Of a stretch of DNA of 64,000 bases, positions 16,023 to 24,631 are shown piece after piece (within the stretch, counting starts at the first letter, position 1; each line of letters opens with the position of its first letter). The stretch is from Candidatus Manganitrophus noduliformans (GTDB lineage: Bacteria; Nitrospirota; Nitrospiria; SBBL01; Manganitrophaceae). Position numbers and translations under genes: made by a program. The notes beneath the pieces were generated by a model, which saw only the letters and a list, made by a program, of their open reading frames with translations, did not search any database and was not told the origin of the DNA. The stretch is taken from positions 434,001-498,000 of the forward strand of contig NZ_VTOW01000001.1 of assembly GCF_012184425.1 (NCBI RefSeq), read 5' to 3'.

Positions 16023-16523
16023 ATGGCGTCGGAGAAAAATCCCCTTTCCAAATTCCCCCAAGAGGTTCGAAGCGGCATACAACCGTCCTCTCCGGTCTAT
16101 ACCCGCTTGCCCGACCGCTACGCCGTCCACGGCCCCCGGCCGCCTTCCAAAGACGCCCTCCTCTCGATGGGCGAAGGAGAAGACCGGATCGAGATATTCC
16201 GCGGGGAAGCGGAGCAGCAGAAAAACGCCCCCGGCCAAGTCGGGCCGGTCTACACGCTGCAGCCGGGCGGCACGCCCGCCGTCCCGTCGGGACGCGTCTT
16301 CATCCGCTTCAAAGAAGGGGTGCCGGTTGAAAGGCGCCTCCGGGAAATCGAGCAGGCCGGTTACGAGGTCGTGCAGCGCCTCGACTATGCGCCGCACGCG
16401 GCCTGGCTGCGGGCCCGTTCGGGAGAGATCGCCGACGCCTTGACCCGCATCCCCGCCCTGGAACAGATCGCCGATGTTGAAAATGTCGAGCCGCAAATGT
16501 TGATGCAACGAGCCAACCGCTAG
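16023..16523 (+). CDS. Stand-alone subtilase-propeptide-like protein, candidate inhibitor or chaperone
   Basis: A 166-residue soluble protein. Its C-terminal half (RVFIRFKEGVPVERRLREIE, YEVVQRLDYAPHAAWLRA, IPALEQIADVENVEPQ) has the order of elements of subtilase propeptides (I9-like) and parallels the propeptide region of the divergent protease at 13908-15896. No catalytic domain follows. Such free propeptides can inhibit or fold the cognate protease. The N-terminal 70 residues are polar and probably disordered. ATG 16023 is preferred; an earlier in-frame start at 15987 gives a short hydrophobic extension with no clear ribosome site. The function is inferred from resemblance and position. Confidence 0.6.
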   Translation: MASEKNPLSKFPQEVRSGIQPSSPVYTRLPDRYAVHGPRPPSKDALLSMGEGEDRIEIFRGEAEQQKNAPGQVGPVYTLQPGGTPAVPSGRVFIRFKEGVPVERRLREIEQAGYEVVQRLDYAPHAAWLRARSGEIADALTRIPALEQIADVENVEPQMLMQRANR

Positions 16524-16584
16524 ATATTATCGAAATGCATTAGGGGGGGTCAATTAGAAAAGGATGTCCGCATAGAATGAAGGC

Positions 16585-17289
16585 TTATTGTTGCTTCTTT
16601 GCGGTGACGAGTGCCGATCCCTGCATTGTCAAAGATTCAACTTGAATCGCTTCGAACCCTTCCCGCCGCATCGCGGCGGTCAGCTCTTCAATCCATCGCG
16701 TTTTTCGGATGACGACCGGCAGTTCATACAAGGTCTCTTTCCACTCCGGCCAGCGCCAGCCGCCGATCGGGGGGAGGAGTTTGAAGTAGGCTTCGAAAGT
16801 CCATTGCAGGAATCGATTCGTCGGGTAGGTGAAGTCGTGGAAGACGAGGACGCCGCCGGGGGCGATCATTCGGGAGAGATTCGACATCAGAAGATCGAGG
16901 TCGGCGTATTTGGGAAGGTAGGAGGTCACGCAGGCGTCGAATCGGTCGTCGGAGACGAACGCTTCGGCGGGGCTGTGGACGAAGGTGACATCGGCGCGGT
17001 TCGCTTCGGCTTTTTTCCGGGCGATGTCGAGATAGCCCTCCGTCAGATCGACCCCGACGATCTGCGCATTTGGGAATTTTTGGGCGACGGCGAAGCTGAG
17101 AATGCCGGTGCCGCAGGCGAGATCGAGGATCTTTCGGGAGGAGGGAGGAATTTTGGAGATGATTTTTTTCTTCCAGAGCCGGTCGATCCGGAAGGTCGTA
17201 TGATCGACCACCTGATCGTAACTCGCCCCGGTCTTCTCGAAGAACTGTTCCGCCCAGGCGCGCTTTTCTTCCAGGCTCGGCGTGGCCAA
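16585..17289 (-). CDS. Class I SAM-dependent methyltransferase, UbiE-like
   Basis: A 234-residue enzyme. Motif I is ILDLACGTGILSFAVA (about residues 53-68), motif II acidic VGVDLTEGYLDIARKKA, then VTFVHSPAEAF and GGVLVFHDFTYP. It resembles the ubiquinone/menaquinone methyltransferase group, but the substrate is unknown. It begins 3 bases after the end of pyrE on the same strand and is almost certainly co-transcribed with it. Confidence 0.85.
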   Translation of the reverse strand: MATPSLEEKRAWAEQFFEKTGASYDQVVDHTTFRIDRLWKKKIISKIPPSSRKILDLACGTGILSFAVAQKFPNAQIVGVDLTEGYLDIARKKAEANRADVTFVHSPAEAFVSDDRFDACVTSYLPKYADLDLLMSNLSRMIAPGGVLVFHDFTYPTNRFLQWTFEAYFKLLPPIGGWRWPEWKETLYELPVVIRKTRWIEELTAAMRREGFEAIQVESLTMQGSALVTAKKQQ

Positions 17290-17292
17290 TGG

Positions 17293-17859
17293 TTAGCCCT
17301 TTAAGAGATCTTCCACGGTATAGAGCGCTTCCACCTCAAAACCGAGACGCTCCAGATGCTCGCGTCCCCCCTCTTTCCGATCGACCAGCGCGATCACCTT
17401 CACCACGTCGCAGCCGGCCTCTTGAAGGATCCGGATCGTCCGCTCGGTCGCCCGCCCGCTGGTGAGGACGTCGTCGACCACGACCACCTTGGTCTCCCGG
17501 CCGACCCTTCCCTCGATGAAGCCCTGGGTCCCGTACCCTTTCGACTCTTTCCGGATGATGAAGGCCGAGATGGGGGCGCCGCTTTCGTAGCTGAGGACCG
17601 CGACGGCGGTGGCGATCGGATCGGCGCCGAGGGTCATCCCGCCGATGGCGTCGATCTCCAGATCGGCGATCCGGTCGAGAATCATCAGCCCGACCCAGGT
17701 CGCCCCTTCGGCGTCGAGCGTCACCTTCTTGCAATCGATATAGAAGTGACTCTTCCTTCCGGAGGAGAGGACGAACGTCGGCTCGGCGCTGTAGACGAAA
17801 GAATCCCGAAGTTTTTTAAGAAGTTGCTGCCGTAAGGCGGCCCGTTCACGATCATTCAT
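17293..17859 (-). CDS. pyrE: Orotate phosphoribosyltransferase
   Basis: A 188-residue enzyme joining orotate and PRPP to give OMP. The PRPP-binding motif VVVVDDVLTSGRATERTI is intact, as are YIDCKKVTLD, the GGMTLGADPIA loop and the flexible-loop segment IRKESKGYGTQG. Length is normal for the family. It heads a two-gene operon with the methyltransferase. Confidence 0.93.
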   Translation of the reverse strand: MNDRERAALRQQLLKKLRDSFVYSAEPTFVLSSGRKSHFYIDCKKVTLDAEGATWVGLMILDRIADLEIDAIGGMTLGADPIATAVAVLSYESGAPISAFIIRKESKGYGTQGFIEGRVGRETKVVVVDDVLTSGRATERTIRILQEAGCDVVKVIALVDRKEGGREHLERLGFEVEALYTVEDLLKG

Positions 17860-17971
17860 TGTTTTCCATCATACAGACAAGCCGGCCTGAAAGCAACTTG
17901 CTTTTGGGATCGGAGGGGAATCTAAAGGAAGAAGGCGGGGATTCTCACAGAGGGGGGACAAAGGACCGTCC

Positions 17972-18012
17972 GAAAGCAAACGGCCGGAGAAGGACCGCTC
18001 CTTCCCGGCCGG
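17972..18012 (-). terminator. Terminator of the DUF2231 gene
   Basis: On the minus strand the stem CGGCCGG...CCGGCCG with an inner AAGGAG/CCTTCT-type pairing (17981-18011) is followed by TTTGCTTTC. It lies just past the stop of the DUF2231 gene. Confidence 0.5.
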
Positions 18013-18018
18013 TTGACC

Positions 18019-18504
18019 TCACGCCACCCTTCGGAATCGCTCTTCGCCGGTGCGTCCTTTTTCTTCCACGCCGACGCCATGTTTGTAGACCAGCTCTCCC
18101 CCCAGCCATCCCTGCAGGCCGATCAAGAGAACGCCGACCAGGTTCAAGATCACCACCCCCCAGGGCTGCTGATTCGCCGCGATGACTCCCCAATCGCGAA
18201 GGAGAAGGTTGGCGAAATAAAGAATCGCCAGGGTGACCCCGATTCCCATATGGTATGTCGCGATCTGGCGGGCCTCGGTCTTGGGAGGGAGGGTGAGGTA
18301 GTCGAGAAAACCGGGGATGGCGGCGGCGACATTCCCGATCAATCCCCCCAGCATCGTCCAGTAGGCCATTCGAAACCAAAAGGGATCGCCGATCGACAAA
18401 TAAACCAGATCGAAGACAAACGAAATGATGTAAAGGCCGATCGGAAAGACGACCAGCATCGGGTGGATCGGATGGCCCATGATTTTTGCGCGAGCCGGCT
18501 GCAT
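18019..18504 (-). CDS. DUF2231 four-helix membrane protein
   Basis: A 161-residue membrane protein beginning MQPARAKIMGHPIHPMLVVFP, the characteristic start of the DUF2231 family, with four hydrophobic helices and conserved GHPIHP and a later His in IATYHMGIGV. Proteins of this family are often found with cytochrome or redox genes, but their role is unsettled. ATG 18504 has AGGAGG at good distance; the longer frame to 18567 lacks a site. Confidence 0.85.
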   Translation of the reverse strand: MQPARAKIMGHPIHPMLVVFPIGLYIISFVFDLVYLSIGDPFWFRMAYWTMLGGLIGNVAAAIPGFLDYLTLPPKTEARQIATYHMGIGVTLAILYFANLLLRDWGVIAANQQPWGVVILNLVGVLLIGLQGWLGGELVYKHGVGVEEKGRTGEERFRRVA

Positions 18505-18651
18505 AAGCGCCTCCTGAACAAAAGGGTTACTCTTTATAACGTAGCATCTGCGGCAGCGAAGGTTCAATGACCCGAAGAGGGGATGCGGCTACTCCTTTGG
18601 GAGGATTCGCCCGATTTGACATCGTTCCGCCGCGGTGACAGAATAGCCGAA

Positions 18652-20877
18652 ATGATTTCCTCTAAAAATGCTCTCTCCAACCGAAACCGCCGACTTCTCC
18701 TCCTGACCCCCCCCTTTACCCAGCTCAACACCCCCTACCCGGCGACCGCTTATCTGACCGGGTTTCTCCGGTCGAGGGGGTATCCCGTCTTTCAGGCCGA
18801 CCTCGGCATCGAGACGATCCTCGCCCTCTTTTCCCGGCCGGGGCTGAGCCGTCTCTTCGAGGAGATCCGAGCGGTGGAAGATCCTCACCCCGCGGTTGTC
18901 CGGAGCCTTCTTTTGAAAGAGCGTTATCTCGATACGGTCGAGCCGGTGATCGCGTTTCTCCAGGGAAATCAGCCCTCGCTGGCGACGCAGATTTGCAAGC
19001 GGCGGTTTCTTCCGGAGGGGCCCCGGTTCGCCGCGCTGGAGGAAGATCAATGGGCATTCGGAAGCCTCGGAATCACCGACCGGGCGAAGCATCTCGCAAG
19101 CCTCTACCTCGACGATTTGGCCGATCTGATCCAGGGAACGGTGGCGCCCCACTTCGGCCTCAGCCGGTATGCAGAGCGGATCGCCACCTCGGCCGCCTCG
19201 TACGACCCGATTCACCAAGCGCTCAACGCGCCGCCGGGGCTGATCGATCAGATGCTGGAAGAGGTCCTACGACCCCATCTGGAAACGCATCGGCCCGCGC
19301 TGGTCGGGATCACGATCCCCTTTCCCGGAAATCTCTACGGCGCGCTTCGGGCGGCGGCCGCCGTCCGGAAATGGAATCCGCGGGTGAAGATCGCCCTCGG
19401 CGGCGGCTACGTGAACACCGAGCTGCGCGATCTGGCCGAGCCGCGCCTCTTCGACACGGTCGATTATGTCGCGCTCGACGCCGGCGAGCGTCCCCTCCTC
19501 TCTCTCCTGGAGTTTTTAGATCGCCGCCGGACGCCGGAGCGGCTCTGCCGGACGTTTCTTCGGATCGACGGGAAGGTCCGTTTTTTCAACGGCGCCCCGG
19601 AGGGGGATCTCCCCTTTGAGGAGATCGGCACCCCGACCTATGACGGCCTCCCGCTTCGGCGGTATATTTCGCTCGTCGAGATGCTCAACCCGATGCACCG
19701 CCTCTGGTCGGACGGACGCTGGAACAAGCTGACGGTGGCGCACGGCTGCTACTGGCGGAAGTGCTCTTTCTGCGATATCGGCCTCGACTACATCCGCCGC
19801 TACGAGCCGGCCCCGGCGACGCTGTTGGCCGATCGAATCGATGCCCTTCTAAAAGAAACCGGCGAGAGCGGGTTTCATTTTGTCGATGAGGCGGCGCCGC
19901 CGTCGCGCTTGGCCGATCTGGCGCTGGCGCTGCTCGATCGGGGACGGTCGATCTCCTGGTGGGGAAACATCCGGTTCGAAGAGGCCTTCACCCCCGATCT
20001 CTGTCGGCTGCTCGCCGCCTCCGGCTGCATCGCCGTGACCGGCGGGATGGAGGTTGCCTCCGACCGCCTCCTCGCCTTGATGGAAAAGGGGATCACCGTC
20101 GCCCAGGTGGCCCGCGTCGCCCATGCCTTCACCGAGGCCGGCATTTTGGTCCATGCCTATCTGATGTACGGTTTTCCGACCGAGACCCCCCAGGAGACGG
20201 TCGAGAGCCTGGAACGGGTGCGGCAGCTTTTTGCGGCGGGGGTCATTCAGTCGGCCTTCTGGCATCGCTTTACCGCCACGCGCCACAGCCCGGTGGGACT
20301 GAATCCGGACGCGTACGGCATCACGATCGCCGGACCGGCGCCCGGACCGTTCGCCAACAACGATCTGATCCATCTCGATCCGGCCGGGTGCGACCCCGCC
20401 CCCTTCGGTCCGGGGCTGGCGAAGGCGATCTACAATTATATGCACGGCGTCGGATTGGAGACCGGTGTCCGGCGCTGGTTCGACTTTCCCACACCGAAGC
20501 CGAAGGTTCCCGCCGATCTGATCGCGCAGGCGCTCGCCTCCCCTCCGTCCACCCGAGAAGATCTGGAGCGGCGGCTGGTTTGGCTCGGGGGGACACCGCT
20601 CCTCCGGCCGCTCCGGACACAGAAAAGGGCCGGGCAGGTTTCCCTGATCTTTCCCGGATGGGAAGAAGACGGGGAGATTCGGCTTGATCCGCCGGTTGCC
20701 GGATGGTGCCGCGATCTCCTCGATCAATCCCGGCCCCGCGGAAGAAAGGGAGCCCCCTTCATCCGGCTTTCGGAGGCGGGGGGGCGGTATCCCGCTTCGG
20801 CAGGCCAATCCTTCTCAAAATTTCTGCAAAGCCGTCCCTGGCGGACCCTCCGCGCCGCCGGGCTCCTTCTCATCTAA
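18652..20877 (+). CDS. B12-binding-domain radical SAM protein
   Basis: A 741-residue protein. The N-terminal part has LLLLTPPFTQLNTPYPATAY and later ALVGITIPFPGNLYGALRAA and IALGGGYVNTELRDL, a cobalamin-binding (Rossmann) layout. The radical SAM cluster motif is GCYWRKCSFC (CxxxxxCxxC by spacing; the usual CxxxCxxC is the second to fourth residues CYWRKCSFC region), followed by GFHFVDEAAPP, WWGNIRFE and GCIAVTGGMEVASDRLL. Such enzymes catalyse methylations or ring modifications; the substrate is not predictable. ATG 18652 is preferred over an earlier in-frame start at 18583. Confidence 0.85.
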   Translation: MISSKNALSNRNRRLLLLTPPFTQLNTPYPATAYLTGFLRSRGYPVFQADLGIETILALFSRPGLSRLFEEIRAVEDPHPAVVRSLLLKERYLDTVEPVIAFLQGNQPSLATQICKRRFLPEGPRFAALEEDQWAFGSLGITDRAKHLASLYLDDLADLIQGTVAPHFGLSRYAERIATSAASYDPIHQALNAPPGLIDQMLEEVLRPHLETHRPALVGITIPFPGNLYGALRAAAAVRKWNPRVKIALGGGYVNTELRDLAEPRLFDTVDYVALDAGERPLLSLLEFLDRRRTPERLCRTFLRIDGKVRFFNGAPEGDLPFEEIGTPTYDGLPLRRYISLVEMLNPMHRLWSDGRWNKLTVAHGCYWRKCSFCDIGLDYIRRYEPAPATLLADRIDALLKETGESGFHFVDEAAPPSRLADLALALLDRGRSISWWGNIRFEEAFTPDLCRLLAASGCIAVTGGMEVASDRLLALMEKGITVAQVARVAHAFTEAGILVHAYLMYGFPTETPQETVESLERVRQLFAAGVIQSAFWHRFTATRHSPVGLNPDAYGITIAGPAPGPFANNDLIHLDPAGCDPAPFGPGLAKAIYNYMHGVGLETGVRRWFDFPTPKPKVPADLIAQALASPPSTREDLERRLVWLGGTPLLRPLRTQKRAGQVSLIFPGWEEDGEIRLDPPVAGWCRDLLDQSRPRGRKGAPFIRLSEAGGRYPASAGQSFSKFLQSRPWRTLRAAGLLLI

Positions 20878-20892
20878 GATCATTTCTCCTTC

Positions 20893-20971
20893 TTCCGGAT
20901 CATTGGCCCCACCTCTTTAGGGTGATTGTTCCGGCCGGTTTCTTTTCATACGATGAAGGGATGATCCGGAA
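20893..20971. repeat. 11-bp inverted repeat flanking the first hemerythrin promoter
   Basis: TTCCGGATCAT (20893-20903) and ATGATCCGGAA (20961-20971) are perfect complements separated by 57 bases. The region between holds the promoter-like element shared with the second hemerythrin gene. It could be an operator pair. Confidence 0.5.
20927..20957 (+). promoter_or_regulatory. Promoter-like element shared by both hemerythrin genes, copy 1
   Basis: GGGTGATTGTT ... TTTTCATACGATGA (about 20930-20955) recurs upstream of the second hemerythrin gene with nearly the same spacing. It does not match sigma-70 well; it may be an alternative sigma-factor promoter or a duplicated operator. Confidence 0.4.
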
Positions 20972-20988
20972 TTGCATGAGGAGAAGAG

Positions 20989-21426
20989 ATGATGAAGGCG
21001 ACGGAACTGCTTCAAGAAGATCACGAGAAGATGCGAAACCTGCTTGAGAGGCTCCGATCGGCGCGGGACAAAGAAGAGCTTCTCCTGAAGGTGGAGAAGG
21101 AAATCAGGATTCACGCTCAGTTGGAGGAAGCGCTTTTCTACCCGGCCGTCAGGGATGTGGACGGCGCCTGGGTCGATTCGGCGCTGGACGCGCACCAGCA
21201 GGTCGATGAATTGCTGGAGGATTTGATCGATGCCGTCGAAGAAGAAGAGGAATTTGAGCAGAAGCTGAACGAATTGGAAGAGCACCTCAATGCGCATATC
21301 GACGACGAAGAGGTCAGAATATTTCCCCAGATGGAAGAGCGGTTGGAAGAGCAACTGAACGAACTCGGCTCCCAAATCGGCCAAATGCGGAGCGATCTCG
21401 AAGAGGAGTGGAGGGAGGCGGCCTGA
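20989..21426 (+). CDS. Hemerythrin-like iron-binding protein, paralogue 1
   Basis: A 145-residue four-helix protein of the hemerythrin HHE family: His in LLQEDHEKMR, IHAQLEEALFYP, DAHQQVDELL and NAHIDDEEVRIFP, with the Glu/Asp ligands nearby. It is very acidic and lacks a signal peptide, so it is cytoplasmic. Such proteins bind a diiron site and are implicated in oxygen, NO or iron-sulfur stress. A second ATG (20992) aligns with the start of the paralogue and is equally possible. A paralogue follows 148 bases downstream. Confidence 0.88.
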   Translation: MMKATELLQEDHEKMRNLLERLRSARDKEELLLKVEKEIRIHAQLEEALFYPAVRDVDGAWVDSALDAHQQVDELLEDLIDAVEEEEEFEQKLNELEEHLNAHIDDEEVRIFPQMEERLEEQLNELGSQIGQMRSDLEEEWREAA

Positions 21427-21505
21427 GCGGGAAAATGTGTTGTCGCCAGTCGCTTCTAGGGAAAAACCGCCTCGCTCTTTTGAATGAATCCTCCTCTCCA
21501 ATCGG

Positions 21506-21541
21506 GTGATTGTTTTCCCCGTGCCCCTTTTCGTACGATGA
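21506..21541 (+). promoter_or_regulatory. Promoter-like element shared by both hemerythrin genes, copy 2
   Basis: GGGTGATTGTT followed by CTTTTCGTACGATGA repeats the element before the first hemerythrin gene, with one base difference in spacing. The rest of the two upstream regions is not alike, so the conservation is specific. Confidence 0.4.
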
Positions 21542-21573
21542 GAACGGGCTTCAGAAATGAAAGGAGAGATCTT

Positions 21574-22008
21574 ATGAAAGCAACGGAACTGCTCATCGAA
21601 GATCACAAAACCGTGAAAGACTTAATTCAGGAATTGAAATCCGCTAAAGACAAGGGAGATCTTCTCGTCAGGCTCGAGAATGAGATCCAATTGCATACCC
21701 AATCGGAGGAGCAGATTTTTTATCCTGCGATGAGGGAGTATGATAACGAACTCGTGGAGCACTCTATCGAGGAACACCAGCAGGTCGATCAAATATTGAC
21801 CGATCTGGTCGGCCTGACCGGGAAAGATAAAAATTTCAAGAAGAAACTCTCCGAGCTGGAGAAGGCCCTCGATGATCATATCGAAGAAGAGGAGGGAACG
21901 CTCTTTCCCGAGGCGGAGGAAAATCTCGGGGATCAGCTGGATCGACTCGGGGAGCAGATTGAGAATTTAAAGAAAGATCTCAGCGCCGGCGGAAGAATGG
22001 CCGCTTAA
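21574..22008 (+). CDS. Hemerythrin-like iron-binding protein, paralogue 2
   Basis: A 144-residue protein starting MKATELLIEDHKTVKDL, clearly duplicated with the gene before it (MKATELLQEDHEKM). The hemerythrin ligands are kept: IEDH, LHTQSEEQIFYP, EEHQQVDQIL and DDHIEEEEGTLFP. ATG 21574 has AAGGAGAG upstream. It is followed by a strong terminator. Confidence 0.88.
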   Translation: MKATELLIEDHKTVKDLIQELKSAKDKGDLLVRLENEIQLHTQSEEQIFYPAMREYDNELVEHSIEEHQQVDQILTDLVGLTGKDKNFKKKLSELEKALDDHIEEEEGTLFPEAEENLGDQLDRLGEQIENLKKDLSAGGRMAA

Positions 22009-22026
22009 ATCGGCTGAGAAATCGAT

Positions 22027-22066
22027 AAAACGGCCGAAATCGCGGCCGCGCGGTTCGGCCGTTTTT
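22027..22066 (+). terminator. Bidirectional terminator between hemerythrin and ArsC-like genes
   Basis: A perfect 12-bp stem, AAAACGGCCGAA / TTCGGCCGTTTT, with a 15-base loop and T-runs on both sides. It ends the hemerythrin transcript and can serve the convergent ArsC-like gene. Confidence 0.85.
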
Positions 22067-22069
22067 CAT

Positions 22070-22435
22070 TTAACCGACGCGGAGGGGCCAGGCGGCATCG
22101 AACTCCCCCCCGTCGAAGCCGACGGTGACCCGCTTTCCGTCGGTGACGATCGGCCGCTTGATCAATCTTCCATTCGACGCCAGCATCCGGACGATCTCCC
22201 CCTCGGAGAGCTGCTTGACCTTTTCCTTCATCTTCATTTCCCGGTATACTACCCCGCTCCGGTTGAGAAAATCGGTGTACGGACGCCCGCTCTTTTTGAC
22301 CAGGTCGGCCAACTCTTTCGCCGACGGAGGATCGGTGGTGAGATCGATCTCCTTCAAGAGATGTCCCTGCGCCGTGAGATGTTTTTTGGCCTTGATACAG
22401 GTGCTGCATTTGGCGTAGTGATAAAAGGTCAACAT
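22070..22435 (-). CDS. ArsC/Spx/YffB-family thioredoxin-fold protein
   Basis: A 121-residue protein beginning MLTFYHYAKCSTCIKAKKHL; the CSTC motif keeps the ArsC catalytic Cys, with a second Cys as in Spx. Later NGRLIKRPIV and the final AAWPLR follow the family pattern, with the Arg/Pro of RPIV conserved. Members include glutaredoxin-dependent arsenate reductases and the Spx regulator; sequence alone does not decide. ATG 22435 has GGAGGAG just upstream. Confidence 0.85.
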   Translation of the reverse strand: MLTFYHYAKCSTCIKAKKHLTAQGHLLKEIDLTTDPPSAKELADLVKKSGRPYTDFLNRSGVVYREMKMKEKVKQLSEGEIVRMLASNGRLIKRPIVTDGKRVTVGFDGGEFDAAWPLRVG

Positions 22436-22517
22436 GCTTTCTCCTCCGATTCGGTATAATAACGTAATAAGAAAAGAGACTATAGCATAACATTCCGGCA
22501 AAGCAAAAGTGATTTGC

Positions 22518-22546
22518 TTGACAACCCTTTTGGATACGGGGTATTT
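22518..22546 (+). promoter_or_regulatory. Sigma-70-type promoter very close to the NlpC/P60 start codon
   Basis: TTGACA (22518-22523), 17 bases, GTATTT (22541-22546). Initiation would fall at about 22553, next to ATG 22554, so the messenger may be leaderless; no Shine-Dalgarno precedes that ATG. Confidence 0.4.
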
Positions 22547-22553
22547 TACCGTC

Positions 22554-23102
22554 ATGCGTTGGGGACTCTTCACAATTCTTTTTTTCTTCATGCTGACCGG
22601 TTGCGCCGGGATGCAGGGAAACGATCGGCCTGACCTGGTGATCAGCGGCAAAGTCCCTCCCCGCCAACGGGTGGTGAAGACCGCCCATCATTTTCTGGGA
22701 ACACCGTATCGCTTCGGCGGCGCGACCCCGGCGGAGGGGTTTGATTGCAGCGGGTATGTCGCCTATGTCTTCTCCCGGTCGGTCGGCCTGAGCCTTCCGC
22801 GCGTCACCGGCGCGCAAATTAAAAAAGGCCGGCCGGTCCCCGGCGGCCAGCTCCTGCCGGCCGATCTGGTCTTCTTCAGAATCAGCAGGTGGCAGCCGCT
22901 TCATGTCGGGATTTATATAGGAGGGAACAAATTCATTCATGCTCCCAGCCGAGGCGGAGAGGTGAGGGTGGAGCGCCTCGATCATCCCTTCTGGAAGCCG
23001 CGTTATCGGACGGCGCGCCGCCTCCTTCCCCCCTTTCCTGAAAAGGGGCAGGCGCGCCCGGCGACCTTTTCCTTCGTCGATGGAGTATTCAGTGGCCCCT
23101 GA
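22554..23102 (+). CDS. NlpC/P60-family cell-wall peptidase lipoprotein
   Basis: A 182-residue lipoprotein with the lipobox LTGCAG. The NlpC/P60 domain has the catalytic triad residues: Cys in GFDCSGYVAYVF, His in PLHVGIYIG and a later His in FIHAPS. Family enzymes cleave peptide bonds in peptidoglycan. The protein is short, with only the catalytic domain plus a tail. It overlaps the next gene by 23 bases. Confidence 0.87.
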   Translation: MRWGLFTILFFFMLTGCAGMQGNDRPDLVISGKVPPRQRVVKTAHHFLGTPYRFGGATPAEGFDCSGYVAYVFSRSVGLSLPRVTGAQIKKGRPVPGGQLLPADLVFFRISRWQPLHVGIYIGGNKFIHAPSRGGEVRVERLDHPFWKPRYRTARRLLPPFPEKGQARPATFSFVDGVFSGP

Positions 23103-23565
23103 AAAACAATATTGGTTGATGAAGTCGGAGCCGAACACCTACTCCATCGATGATTTGAAGCGCGATCGGACGACCTACTGGTCGGGGGTTCGGAATTATC
23201 AGGCGCGAAATTTCATGCGGGATCAGATGCGGGTCGGCGACGGCGTCTTCTTCTATCACAGCAATGTCGAACCGGTCGGCATCGCCGGAATCGCCGAAGT
23301 CATCAAGACCGGTTATCCCGATCATACCGCCTGGGATCCGAAAAACAAATATTACGACCCCCAAAGTCTGTCGAGTCAGCCGGTTTGGTTCATGGTCGAT
23401 CTTCGATTTAAAAAAGCATGCCGGGAGGTGATTACCCTAAAAAGGTTGAAGGAAATCCCGGCGTTGAAATCGATGATGGTCCTTCGAAAAGGAAACCGGC
23501 TCTCCATTACACCGGTGACTCCCGAAGAGTGGGAGATCATCACGAGACTTCCCGAATGGTCTTAA
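23080..23565 (+). CDS. EVE-domain protein
   Basis: A 161-residue protein with the EVE/PUA-like fold: QYWLMKSEPNTYSIDDLKR, WSGVRNYQARNFMRDQMRVGD, FFYHSNVEPVGIAGIAEV and AWDPKNKYYDP. EVE proteins are thought to bind modified bases in DNA or RNA. It overlaps the peptidase gene by 23 bases, so translation may be coupled. An internal ATG at 23119 is an alternative start. Confidence 0.9.
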   Translation: MEYSVAPEKQYWLMKSEPNTYSIDDLKRDRTTYWSGVRNYQARNFMRDQMRVGDGVFFYHSNVEPVGIAGIAEVIKTGYPDHTAWDPKNKYYDPQSLSSQPVWFMVDLRFKKACREVITLKRLKEIPALKSMMVLRKGNRLSITPVTPEEWEIITRLPEWS

Positions 23566-23776
23566 CAGCGAGAATGAAAGGGGATTTCCCTCCCGCGTCC
23601 TTCGGTATTTTTCGCCTTCGACGTGTTCCGACCTGCTTTTTTCTTAGATAACTTTACCTTTTTCCTTCCTCTCTAGAGCTTCTTTATTAAACCGAGAAGG
23701 GAGAATTTGGCTTCCCCACGTTTGGATTCATAGGGTATAATAAAGCTTGAAATCATCCTGTATAGGAATCAAACCT

Positions 23777-24568
23777 ATGGCCCTGACAGACTTGGAAGCA
23801 AAAGAGATCACCACCCTCGGACCCGATCCGCACAAGAAAACCATCTTGGCGGTGGATGACGATGCATCGGTCCTGCAGTCGTTGGAGATCATCCTCCAAG
23901 ACAAATATCAGCTGATCAAGAAAGAGAAAGCTGACGATGCCCTTCGCATTGTCCAGGAGAGAAGGGATCTCGATCTGATCATCCTCGATTATCGCCTGGG
24001 AGAGACCGACGGCGTGACCCTCTACCGAAGGATCCGTCAGATCGACCGGGTGGTCCCGATCCTCTTTACCAGCGCATACGGCACCAAAGAGCTGCTGACG
24101 CAGTTGTTGGATGTGCGCGCCAACGGCTTTATCGACAAGCCGTGGAATCTCGATCAACTGGAGCAAAAAATCGCCCGCCTCCTCAGCTCCGATCCCTTTG
24201 AGCGGGTGCACCGGAATCTGAAAATCGACTTCGATCACCTCTCGCTAAAAATGCGCCGTGCGGTGCAATATATCGATCGGCACTACAGCTCGCCGGAGCT
24301 TTCGCTGGAAGAGATCGGCCAGGCGGTGTCGCTTCATCCGAAATATCTTTCGGCCTCGTTTAAAAAAGAGTGCGGCGTCGGTTTTCACGATTATCTCACC
24401 GCCATCCGGATCGACCGCGCGATTCAGCTCCTCAAAGATCCGCATCGAACGATCAAAGAGATCAGCTGCGAGGTCGGCTTCTCGGAGCAAGGCTATTTCA
24501 GCAAAGTCTTCCTGAGCAAGATGGGGAAATCCCCCTCCGACTACCGCACGCAATTCCAATCCAAATAG
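23777..24568 (+). CDS. Response regulator with receiver and AraC-type DNA-binding domains
   Basis: A 263-residue protein. The receiver begins ILAVDDDASVLQSLEI, with phospho-acceptor Asp in LIILDYRLGETDG, and FTSAYG and FIDKPW (Lys) in place. After a linker the C-terminal 100 residues are an AraC-type double helix-turn-helix (LEEIGQAVSLHPKYLSASFKKECG and IKEISCEVGFSEQGYFSKVF). No sensor kinase is adjacent, so it is an orphan here. ATG 23777 follows AGGAA; a TTG start ten codons upstream is less likely. Confidence 0.85.
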   Translation: MALTDLEAKEITTLGPDPHKKTILAVDDDASVLQSLEIILQDKYQLIKKEKADDALRIVQERRDLDLIILDYRLGETDGVTLYRRIRQIDRVVPILFTSAYGTKELLTQLLDVRANGFIDKPWNLDQLEQKIARLLSSDPFERVHRNLKIDFDHLSLKMRRAVQYIDRHYSSPELSLEEIGQAVSLHPKYLSASFKKECGVGFHDYLTAIRIDRAIQLLKDPHRTIKEISCEVGFSEQGYFSKVFLSKMGKSPSDYRTQFQSK

Positions 24569-24631
24569 ATCGCCTTCCGGCTTGCCCTCGGCACCGGTCT
24601 GTCTTATAATGCCCTAAATGCGAAAACACGA

